Part shown: positions 57,536 to 64,000 of the stretch, one piece after another
Position numbering within the stretch: the stretch's first letter is position 1
How the letters are laid out: every line of letters starts with the position of its first letter
Origin: SB11 sp943370295
GTDB lineage: Bacteria; Bacteroidota; Bacteroidia; UBA8524
Assembly: GCA_943370295.1 (NCBI GenBank)
Contig: CALRQL020000012.1
Coordinates: 37,829-101,828, forward strand
Length of the DNA stretch: 64,000 nucleotides
Direction: 5' to 3'
The notes under the pieces: generated by a model
What the model was told of the DNA's origin: nothing
What the model saw: only the letters and a program-made list of their open reading frames with translations
Databases searched by the model: none
Program-made: the position numbers and the translations under genes

Positions 57536-59887
57536 ATGTCCTCTGTTCGCAACGTTATCCGTCCGCTAAAAAAAGCAGCCCGTTGGCTGTGGGGTAAACG
57601 TTGGTTTAGGTGGCCAGCCATAGCAATTGCCTCAGCGTTTGCAGTGTTTTTTGCTTTACACGTTATTTTTCCCCTTAAAGTAAACGTTGATTACTCGCAG
57701 TTGGTAGTGGCTGATGATGGAACAGTACTTTCGGCATACTTGAACAAAGAAGAGAAATGGCGGCTCTATACCGAGTTGAACGAAATTACCCCCGAACTTT
57801 CAAAAGCCATTGTTTACAAAGAGGATAAGTACTTCAATTTTCACTTTGGGGTAAACCCCTTTGCTATAGGTCGGGCGTTTTATAACAACCTCACTCAAGG
57901 CAGGCGTACATCGGGAGCCTCCACCATTACCATGCAGGTAGCACGGCTGTTGTATCCTGCCAAACGCACTTACGGGAATAAAATCATAGAGATTTTCAGG
58001 GCGTTTCAATTAGAGTGGATGTATAGCAAAAAAGAGATTTTGCAGCTATACCTCAATCTTGTTCCCTACGGTAGCAATATCGAGGGGGTAAAATCGGCTA
58101 CCCTGCTGTATTTGGGTAAAATGCCCAACCACCTTAGTGTATCTGAAATTACAGCATTGGCCATCATTCCCAACCGACCTGTAAGCCTATCATTAGGGGT
58201 AAATAATTTTGCCATTGAAAAAGAGCGCAACAAGTGGTTGCAGCGTTTCAAGGCCGAAGGAGTATTTGATGCAAAGGTGATTGACGATGCAATGGTAGAG
58301 CCTTTTGATGCACACCGAAGACCGGCCCCTCATTATGCTCCGCATCTTTCTCGCAGGCTAAAGGAGGCAAGTCCTACCGTGCCTATTCTTAAGTCAGCAA
58401 TAAAATATACCCGTCAGTTAGAGGTTGAAAACATTATCGCCAATTACATCAACCGTTTGCGTACCCTTTCTATACACAATGCCGCAGTGATGGTGGTGGA
58501 TAATACCACCCGCAAAGTAATCTGCTACGTTGGTTCAGCTGATTTTAACAATCCGTTGGACGGGGGGCAGGTTGACGGGGCTGTGGCCGTTCGGTCACCC
58601 GGTAGTGCCCTAAAGCCATTTTTGTATGCCCGAGCGTTTGAGCAAGGGGTAGCTACACCCCGCACAATGATGAACGATGTACCGCTGAATATTTCGGGGT
58701 ATGAGCCTGAGAACTATGATGAAAAGTTTCACGGTCGCATCAGCGTTGGGCAAGCGTTGGCACTCTCGCTAAACATACCCGCTGTTAAACTGCTCGACCA
58801 AGTAACCGTTGATGATTTTAGCAAGCAATTAGTAAAAGCGGGTTTCTCCACCATTAAACAACAAAAGAAAAACTTAGGCTTGTCGCTAATATTGGGCGGT
58901 TGCGGGGTGAAGCTGGAGGAAATGGCCGCACTGTACAGTGCCTTTGCTAATTACGGGGTGTATTCGCCGCTTAATTACATGGCAAGCGATACTGTAGCGC
59001 TGAAAGTTCCTGTGGTTTCGCCCGAGGCAGCTTACATGGTAACCAATGTGCTTACTCAAATTACCCGACCCGATTTGCCCAACAATTTTCAAAGCAGCCC
59101 TCACTTACCCAAAATTGCGTGGAAAACAGGTACCAGCTATGGCCGTCGTGATGCGTGGAGTTTGGGATATAACCGCCGTTATACTATTGGTGTGTGGGTG
59201 GGCAATTTTTCAGGTAGGGGAGTGCCTGAACTTTCAGGAGCGGATATAGCTACTCCGTTGCTTTTTGAGATATTTAATAAACTCGATTACAATTCGTCGG
59301 TTCATTGGTACAGTCCCCCAAACAAAATTGATTTACGCTTGGTATGTAGCCAAACCGGTGATTTACCCGCCGATTACTGCACCGATTTAGTGCAGGATGT
59401 GTTTATACCGGGTATTTCTCCATCGGTAACCTGTAATCACAAAAAGTGGGTAGCCGTAAATGCTGATTCAACGATCAGCTATTGCACAAATTGCCAGCCG
59501 TCAAACGGGTTTGTACGCAAAATGTATGATAACCTTGCGCCCGAACTGGTAAGCTATTACGAGTTAAATAAAATTAACTATCCCAAAATCCCACCACACA
59601 ACCCACAATGCCTGCGGGTGTTTAGGGATAATGCACCACAAATCACTTCTCCCTCTGACGGGACTGAATATTTAGTAGAGGCCGCCGAACCGCAAAAAAT
59701 TATGTTGAGTGCCCACACCCCAACGGATGTGAAGTTTATTTACTGGTATGTGGATGACAAGTTTTACATGAAAACACCTGCCCGCCAACCTGTGTTTTTT
59801 ACTCCAAAAACAGGGCGGATAAAAATATCTTGTGCCGATGATAAAGGCCGCAACAGCAACGTATATATAACGGTAGAAGCCTATTAA
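57536..59887 (+). CDS. pbpC: Penicillin-binding protein 1C (glycosyltransferase/transpeptidase)
   Basis: Bifunctional peptidoglycan synthase of 783 aa from ATG 57536. One membrane helix (about 28-48) is followed by a GT51 glycosyltransferase with catalytic E96 (YKEDKYF) and GASTITMQVARLL. The transpeptidase domain has S357-x-x-K360 (SPGSALKP), SLN (ALSLNIPA) and KTGTS. The C-terminal BiPBP_C-type beta domain (about 700-783) distinguishes class 1C. A GTG four codons upstream is an alternative start. The family's in vivo role is secondary to PBP1A/B in E. coli; here it is unknown. An alpha-2-macroglobulin partner gene, often adjacent to pbpC, is absent. Confidence 0.94.
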   Translation: MSSVRNVIRPLKKAARWLWGKRWFRWPAIAIASAFAVFFALHVIFPLKVNVDYSQLVVADDGTVLSAYLNKEEKWRLYTELNEITPELSKAIVYKEDKYFNFHFGVNPFAIGRAFYNNLTQGRRTSGASTITMQVARLLYPAKRTYGNKIIEIFRAFQLEWMYSKKEILQLYLNLVPYGSNIEGVKSATLLYLGKMPNHLSVSEITALAIIPNRPVSLSLGVNNFAIEKERNKWLQRFKAEGVFDAKVIDDAMVEPFDAHRRPAPHYAPHLSRRLKEASPTVPILKSAIKYTRQLEVENIIANYINRLRTLSIHNAAVMVVDNTTRKVICYVGSADFNNPLDGGQVDGAVAVRSPGSALKPFLYARAFEQGVATPRTMMNDVPLNISGYEPENYDEKFHGRISVGQALALSLNIPAVKLLDQVTVDDFSKQLVKAGFSTIKQQKKNLGLSLILGGCGVKLEEMAALYSAFANYGVYSPLNYMASDTVALKVPVVSPEAAYMVTNVLTQITRPDLPNNFQSSPHLPKIAWKTGTSYGRRDAWSLGYNRRYTIGVWVGNFSGRGVPELSGADIATPLLFEIFNKLDYNSSVHWYSPPNKIDLRLVCSQTGDLPADYCTDLVQDVFIPGISPSVTCNHKKWVAVNADSTISYCTNCQPSNGFVRKMYDNLAPELVSYYELNKINYPKIPPHNPQCLRVFRDNAPQITSPSDGTEYLVEAAEPQKIMLSAHTPTDVKFIYWYVDDKFYMKTPARQPVFFTPKTGRIKISCADDKGRNSNVYITVEAY

Positions 59888-59946
59888 CATTAAACAGTAA
59901 GCATTTATCATTTACCAATAAAATGATAAATGCTTACTGTTTAATG
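59888..59946. terminator. Perfect 26-bp AT-rich palindrome between convergent genes
   Basis: The arm 59888-59913 is the exact reverse complement of 59921-59946, with a 7-nt loop. It begins right after the pbpC stop and ends 8 nt before the rhomboid stop. It may act as a bidirectional terminator, although it is AT-rich and the stem is unusually long. Confidence 0.75.
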
Positions 59947-59953
59947 AAAACTG

Positions 59954-60580
59954 TTAAAGCCCTATTGCGTAACGGATTTCCATGATAAAATGCCCCAATA
60001 AAGCAGGTTTAAACAAAATAGGTAGTAAAAAGCCATACACTGCCCCGTAAAAGTGGGCGTCGTGGCCAATATTGTCTTGTGCGCGTTTACTCATGTACGA
60101 TGAGTACACCAAATACAGCACCCCGTATATAATGCCCGGTATAGGTATTGGGATAAAAAACATATAAATACCCATCATAGGGTTAATAAGAATGGCAGCA
60201 TACAAAACCGCACTCACCGCGCCCGAAGCACCCAAACTATTATACCACGAATGGTTTTTGTGTTTATTAAATGAATATAACGATGCCACTGCAATGCCCG
60301 ATAGGTAAAGAAAAATGTACAGCAGCTTACCAATTGATCCAAAGAAACCCACAAACGTATTCTCAACCAACTCACCAAAAAAGTAAAGCGTAAGCATGTT
60401 CACAATCAGGTGAGGGTAATCGGCGTGAATAAAGCCGTGCGAAATGAACCGATACCACTCTTTGTGTCGGTTTATTATATAAGCATTAAAAATCATCTTA
60501 TCCATCCTGTCCGGACGTTCAAAGGACATTATGCTTAGTGCCGCAGTAACTATAATAATCAGCAGTGTTATCGAAATCAT
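59954..60580 (-). CDS. Rhomboid family intramembrane serine protease
   Basis: Integral membrane protease of 208 aa with about six hydrophobic segments. The catalytic dyad is S119 (LGASGAVSA) and H176 (GHDAHFYGAVYG); N61 in the HLIVNMLTLYFFG helix is the oxyanion-hole-type residue. Active-site serine and histidine are both intact, so the enzyme should be active. Substrate unknown. Confidence 0.93.
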   Translation of the reverse strand: MISITLLIIIVTAALSIMSFERPDRMDKMIFNAYIINRHKEWYRFISHGFIHADYPHLIVNMLTLYFFGELVENTFVGFFGSIGKLLYIFLYLSGIAVASLYSFNKHKNHSWYNSLGASGAVSAVLYAAILINPMMGIYMFFIPIPIPGIIYGVLYLVYSSYMSKRAQDNIGHDAHFYGAVYGFLLPILFKPALLGHFIMEIRYAIGL

Positions 60581-60858
60581 ACTACAAACAAAGCAATTTT
60601 AGTAATACACATAGCTTTTACGAGTGTATTTATTACACCATTATCAAGAGAGTTAAAAAATTCAGGCTGTTGTGTTGTAGCTCAATTATCTAATTATTAA
60701 TTAGTTACATTTAGTTTGCTTAGCTCAAAAAAGAAATTTGATAAAAAGTTGTTAAAAAAATTCGAACCATTCAAACCTTGTACCGTCAAACAATAAAAAT
60801 TACACCGGTAAGTAGTTTAAAGATTAAAATAAGTTAACAACCACTAATAACTGCCAAT

Positions 60859-61680
60859 ATGAAAAAAGTAAGTTTAGTATTGATGATGGTAGCCGCAGCC
60901 GCTACAACCTTTTTGGCATCTTGCAAAAAAGATAAGGTAGAAGAAGATTATACTACCGAAAAGGAAATGAGTGAACACATGGCTTTGAGCGAAGCCAATT
61001 ATACCGATGCAGGCAATATTGCCGATGAAGCCAGCGAGGGTGATTTAGCATCGTATAAAACGGGATGTGCAACGGTTACTCACGATTCAACTGCCAATCC
61101 CCGAAAAATAACCGTTGATTTCGGTACAACTAATTGCTTGTGCAACGATAACAAAAATCGCAGGGGAAAAATAATAATTACCTATACAGGTCGTTATCGC
61201 GATCCCGGTACTGTTATCACTACCACCTTTGATAATTACTTTGTGGATGATAACGAGGTAAAAGGTACACGCACCGTTACCAATAGCGGGCTTAACTCAC
61301 AGGGTCAGCCTACGTTTACAATATCGGTAAATGGTTCAGTAATATTATCGGGCGGCAGGGGTACTATTACCCACACAGCCAGCCGCACCCGCACTTGGAT
61401 AGCCGGCTTCACCACTCCCCGTAATTTGCAGGATGATGTGTATTTGATTGATGGTACCACCACTACAATTGGCCCCAAAGGCGATGAGTTTACTTGTACC
61501 ATCCGCACCTCGTTGCGTATTGAGTTTAGCTGCCACAACATCGTAAGCGGTATTATTGATTATGTTCGCAAAGGAAGTCGCAACGGCAATGCAAGCATTA
61601 ACTACGGTAACGGTGCTTGCGATAGGGTAGCTACTGTTACCCTTCCCAACGGCAGGGACTTTAATATACTTCTTCGTTAA
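60859..61680 (+). CDS. Hypothetical lipoprotein, beta-rich
   Basis: Lipoprotein of 273 aa with lipobox cysteine C22 (FLASC) followed by KKDK. An acidic stretch (about 28-60) precedes a Thr/Gly/Asn-rich beta region to the end. Four cysteines in the mature part (ASYKTGCA, TNCLCND, EFTCTI, EFSCHN) and a late GNGACDR are notable. I recognise no family beyond generic Bacteroidota lipoproteins. The 278-nt region upstream is AT-rich without a clear promoter match. A GC-rich terminator follows. Confidence 0.75.
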   Translation: MKKVSLVLMMVAAAATTFLASCKKDKVEEDYTTEKEMSEHMALSEANYTDAGNIADEASEGDLASYKTGCATVTHDSTANPRKITVDFGTTNCLCNDNKNRRGKIIITYTGRYRDPGTVITTTFDNYFVDDNEVKGTRTVTNSGLNSQGQPTFTISVNGSVILSGGRGTITHTASRTRTWIAGFTTPRNLQDDVYLIDGTTTTIGPKGDEFTCTIRTSLRIEFSCHNIVSGIIDYVRKGSRNGNASINYGNGACDRVATVTLPNGRDFNILLR

Positions 61681-61707
61681 CAGGTTTTTCTAGTAAAAGG
61701 TTACGTT

Positions 61708-61735
61708 AGCGGGGCTTTATGGCCCCGCTTTTTTT
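61708..61735 (+). terminator. Intrinsic terminator of the 60859-61680 gene
   Basis: AGCGGGGC (61708-61715), loop TTTATG, GCCCCGCT (61722-61729) and a run of T to 61735. Confidence 0.92.
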
Positions 61736-61881
61736 GTTTAATGAGGAACAGATAATTATAGCAATAACAGGTTATTGTGACAAAAGAATGTTAGTATTCT
61801 AAGGGCTGTATGTAGATTGGTTATGTTTTATTGCGCTGCCAAAAAATACAATAGCAATCCCCAAAAGTGCATAACTACGAT

Positions 61882-61912
61882 TTGGTAACGTTGGGGTAAT
61901 AATTCAATTTTG
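61882..61912 (+). promoter_or_regulatory. Putative promoter of the thioredoxin pair
   Basis: TTG (61882-61884), 20-nt spacer, CAATTTTG (61905-61912), one mismatch from TAnnTTTG. Confidence 0.4.
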
Positions 61913-61992
61913 TGATGTGGAATGAACTTTGCAACTATTGCAATGTTCTAAGAAAGATTAGAACCTTATTTTTAAAACATATATATAATAAC

Positions 61993-62313
61993 ATGGCAAT
62001 TGAAATAACCGACAGCAACTTTGAGGAAGTTGTTTTGAACTCAGACAAACCTGTATTGATTGATTTTTGGGCTGAATGGTGTGGCCCTTGCCGCATGGTG
62101 GGTCCTTTGGTTGAAGAGATGTCGAAAGAATACGAAGGCAAAGCCATCATTGGTAAACTTGATGTGGATAGCAACCCCAACGTAACCGTTAAATACGGCA
62201 TACGCAACATACCTGCGTTGTTATACTTTAAAGGTGGTGAAGTGGTTGATCGTCAAGTTGGTGCAGTACCTAAAAACATTTTGTCAGCTAAGTTAGATGC
62301 CCAATTGGCATAA
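61993..62313 (+). CDS. trxA: Thioredoxin, canonical WCGPC
   Basis: Cytosolic disulfide reductant of 106 aa. The active site is C30 and C33 in FWAEWCGPC; the structural cis-proline is in NIPALLYF. I use ATG 61993, since the in-frame upstream extension (from GTG 61912) matches no thioredoxin. A paralogous gene begins 10 nt after its stop, so the pair is presumably co-transcribed. It can serve ribonucleotide reductase and other targets with thioredoxin reductase, which is not in this window. Confidence 0.95.
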   Translation: MAIEITDSNFEEVVLNSDKPVLIDFWAEWCGPCRMVGPLVEEMSKEYEGKAIIGKLDVDSNPNVTVKYGIRNIPALLYFKGGEVVDRQVGAVPKNILSAKLDAQLA

Positions 62314-62323
62314 TCCTGCATAA

Positions 62324-62647
62324 ATGGCAGCTATTGAAATAACCGATAGTAACTTTGAAGAACTGGTGTTGCACGCCGATGTTCCTTCGCTGGTAGAGTT
62401 TGGCGCCAAATGGTGCCCTCCTTGCAAGTTGATAGAACCTTTTTTGGCCGAAATGCACCACGAATATGCAGGCAAAGCCGTAATAGGCAAACTGGATGTA
62501 GATGATAACCCTGTTGTTTCTACAAAGTTTGGGGTAAGAAATTTACCTACCCTGCTATACTTTAAAAACGGTTTTGTGGTCGATCGCCAAGTGGGCGCAG
62601 TACCTAAAAACATTTTGTTAGCTAAGTTAGATGCCCAATTAGGCTAA
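62324..62647 (+). CDS. Thioredoxin-like paralogue with WCPPC active site
   Basis: Protein of 107 aa, a tandem duplicate of the preceding thioredoxin. Active-site cysteines C31 and C34 are kept, but the sequence is FGAKWCPPC: the conserved Trp two before the AxW is Gly, and the Gly between the cysteines is Pro. The cis-proline (NLPTLLYF) remains. The last about 50 bp are nearly identical to those of the first gene, whereas the 5' half is diverged. A changed redox potential or a narrowed partner range is inferred. A terminator follows at 62666-62695. Confidence 0.9.
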   Translation: MAAIEITDSNFEELVLHADVPSLVEFGAKWCPPCKLIEPFLAEMHHEYAGKAVIGKLDVDDNPVVSTKFGVRNLPTLLYFKNGFVVDRQVGAVPKNILLAKLDAQLG

Positions 62648-62665
62648 TAAGAAACGCAATTAATT

Positions 62666-62695
62666 AAAAAGGGGAGCTAATTAGCTCCCCTTTTT
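62666..62695. terminator. Bidirectional terminator after the thioredoxin pair
   Basis: AAAAAGGGGAGCTAA (62666-62680) is the exact reverse complement of the following 15 nt (62681-62695). It separates the thioredoxins (+) from the convergent lipoprotein (-). Confidence 0.92.
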
Positions 62696-62702
62696 GTTTT
62701 AT

Positions 62703-63353
62703 CTATTGGGTAATTTTATAATCCACCAATTCCCAAACAACATGGAGTGTATCGTTCTTAATCGACCGTTTGATAATTCCCACATCCCTTGCCAACACAA
62801 ATTTGTGGTAGGTAAACCTATTTGTATGTTGATTATAATCAGACGTACCAAAAGCAATCCAATCGGTTTCAACACCCAAAGGGAAAGAAAATGTTCCCAC
62901 CGAAACAGCTTGTTCAGTAGGGGGTAAATGTAGTTTACCATCATATCCTATTACCTTGGTAGTAAGCATGGGGAAAGCCATAAATATTCCTGCCGTGTTA
63001 ACCTCAGAGGTATAATTATGATATGTGGGACCATGAATACTATATACACTGTTTTTTAAAGAACTGCTGTGTGAATAAACCACTCCGCCTACCTGATACC
63101 TTATGAGCGTATCCGAATCAAGTTCCTTTTCGTCTTTAATTCCTAAATGGCTCTTAATAACAGTTATAGTATCTATTTGTTGGCTTATCGAATCTTTATA
63201 AACCCAATACGAGCCCTTTTTAAAAATATGGTAAGCAGTAAGGTCAGCACCAATAGTAAGGTCTTTAACAGGTGCTTGTGTGGGCGTAGTGTCTTTTTTG
63301 CAACTTGTTGTAAACAAGCATACAGCAACAATGATTAATAGGTAAGTTTTCAT
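62703..63353 (-). CDS. Hypothetical lipoprotein
   Basis: Lipoprotein of 216 aa with lipobox cysteine C18 (TTSC) followed by KKD. The mature part contains YHIFKKGSYWVYKDS, a pattern seen in small Bacteroidota lipoproteins of unknown role, and is otherwise beta-rich without recognised domains. Aromatic residues are frequent (Tyr, His, Trp). It is divergent from the DUF58 gene (105 nt). Confidence 0.7.
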   Translation of the reverse strand: MKTYLLIIVAVCLFTTSCKKDTTPTQAPVKDLTIGADLTAYHIFKKGSYWVYKDSISQQIDTITVIKSHLGIKDEKELDSDTLIRYQVGGVVYSHSSSLKNSVYSIHGPTYHNYTSEVNTAGIFMAFPMLTTKVIGYDGKLHLPPTEQAVSVGTFSFPLGVETDWIAFGTSDYNQHTNRFTYHKFVLARDVGIIKRSIKNDTLHVVWELVDYKITQ

Positions 63354-63436
63354 GCTTTAGAAACGCCAAACAATTCCTTGTAGTATCCGAACATTTACTT
63401 TATCGACCAAACCTGTATAAGAAACTAAAACCTTTG

Positions 63437-63444
63437 TATTTTCG
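63437..63444 (+). promoter_or_regulatory. -7 promoter element of the DUF58 gene
   Basis: TATTTTCG (TAnnTTCG), 14 nt before ATG 63459. Confidence 0.4.
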
Positions 63445-63458
63445 TTAGCAGTAAACAC

Positions 63459-64000
63459 ATGGCAGTAATCACACAAAAAGAGTTAGAACAATACGGAAGC
63501 CTTGAGTTGCTTGCCAAGCAAGTGGTTGAAGGTTTTATAACAGGCTTGCACAAAAGCCCATTTCACGGGTTTTCGGTAGAGTTTGCCGAACACAGATTAT
63601 ACAACAAGGGCGAAAGTACCCGCCACATTGATTGGAAATTATTTGCCCGTACTGAAAAACTGTTTGTGAAACGCTATGAGGAGGAAACCAACCTGCGTTG
63701 CCAAATAGTAATAGACACTAGCAGCAGTATGTATTACCCCGAAGAGGGGATGAGCAAAATACGATTTTCTATCTACGCTGCTGCGGTATTGATGAGTTTG
63801 CTGAAACAACAACGCGATGCTTTCGGGCTTAGCCTTTTTGCGCAAGAGTTAGAGTTTCATTCGCAATGCAAATCTTCCACTGTTCACCATCAGTTGATGC
63901 TAGCGCAATTAGAGCAGTTGTTGCTGAAAGAAAAACTAAACCGCAACACTTCGTTGGCCAATGCTCTTACAGCTGTTGCCGACCAAATCCACCGCCGCTC
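63459..64000 (+). CDS. DUF58 domain protein, 5' part (runs off the window)
   Basis: First 180 residues of a DUF58 family protein. Visible motifs are KSPFHGFSVEFAEHRLYNKGE, HIDWKLFARTEKLFVKRYEEE and the metal-binding-like VIDTSSSMYY, which marks a von Willebrand factor A-like fold. In other Bacteroidota, DUF58 genes sit beside MoxR ATPase and VWA/BatA genes of the Bat operon; those would lie beyond 64000. The right end is truncated by the window, not by mutation. Confidence 0.9.
   Translation, partial: MAVITQKELEQYGSLELLAKQVVEGFITGLHKSPFHGFSVEFAEHRLYNKGESTRHIDWKLFARTEKLFVKRYEEETNLRCQIVIDTSSSMYYPEEGMSKIRFSIYAAAVLMSLLKQQRDAFGLSLFAQELEFHSQCKSSTVHHQLMLAQLEQLLLKEKLNRNTSLANALTAVADQIHRR

Larger units (their letters stand above)
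61681..61992. other. Intergenic stretch before the thioredoxin pair
   Basis: It holds the terminator at 61708-61735, a small hairpin (CAATAACAGGTTATTG, about 61762-61777) and a promoter-like pair TTG (61882-61884), 20 nt, CAATTTTG (61905-61912) about 80 nt before trxA. No gene is seen. Confidence 0.6.

Noticed and set aside
60751..60775. TTCGAACC word resembling a tRNA T-loop on the minus strand
   Set aside because: No acceptor or anticodon stem can be paired around it and the surroundings are A/T homopolymers.

Overview
The window reads as a chromosomal segment of a Bacteroidota (Bacteroidetes) bacterium. The evidence is: promoters with the phylum-specific -7 element TAnnTTTG (or TAnnTTCG) and a -33 TTG; few Shine-Dalgarno sequences; C-terminal type IX secretion (T9SS) sorting domains on two proteins; many short lipoproteins; a reversed hybrid two-component sensor with an extracellular propeller; Na+-NQR; HmuY-type proteins beside a TonB receptor; and DUF4296, DUF4199 and DUF1573 families. 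I cannot name a genus. No rRNA, tRNA, CRISPR array, transposase, prophage or classical defence island is visible. Most of the window is ordinary core genome with small accessory patches.

Layout. 80-7242: a giant hybrid histidine kinase (-), a YggS-type PLP protein (-), a DUF4296 lipoprotein and a DUF1015 protein, the last two separated by a 148-bp tandem repeat. 7405-14145: an L,D-transpeptidase lipoprotein, then the complete nqrABCDEF operon with a well-formed promoter and a strong terminator. 14296-25203: a secreted M1 peptidase, a T9SS-sorted PKD protein, an MFS transporter, a heme-uptake-like operon (T9SS-sorted HmuY-like protein, TonB receptor, HmuY-like lipoprotein), a TolB-like propeller lipoprotein and an M28-PDZ peptidase. 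25532-30012 (-): guaA, a three-PAS soluble histidine kinase and a BtuF-like protein without signal peptide. 30278-37710: YqgE, three tandem paralogous envelope proteins, a metallo-beta-lactamase-fold hydrolase, a CBS-domain cystathionine synthase-like enzyme (-), and two tandem paralogous secreted proteins. 37756-42041: DUF4199 and a membrane-anchored LuxR-type regulator, a TPM lipoprotein, a cobalamin adenosyltransferase, a TPR lipoprotein, RNase HI and a lipocalin-like lipoprotein. 42120-50931: typA, folD, queE, a PorE-like OmpA protein, DUF1573, an HtrA protease and a DinB protein. 51093-64000: a degenerate thioredoxin-like secreted protein, a TPR protein, lysA, a PhyH-type dioxygenase, ruvB, PBP1C, a rhomboid protease, two hypothetical lipoproteins, twin thioredoxins and the start of a DUF58 protein.

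How the parts work together. Nqr supplies the respiratory sodium gradient. TonB uptake, T9SS-sorted proteins, PorE-like anchoring, HtrA, PBP1C and the L,D-transpeptidase belong to envelope biology. guaA, folD, queE, lysA, the CBS-like enzyme and the adenosyltransferase are housekeeping metabolism.

The most distinctive signals are not a new multi-gene machine. They are: (i) -7 boxes placed 4-7 nt before start codons, implying leaderless mRNAs (ruvB, lysA, PhyH and others); (ii) several families of intergenic repeats and palindromes, including one pair flanking the PhyH gene in inverted orientation; (iii) four local gene-family expansions, including a thioredoxin pair with a WCGPC to WCPPC change; (iv) the two-tier HmuY/TonB locus; and (v) the membrane LuxR/DUF4199 pair with a perfect palindrome between them.
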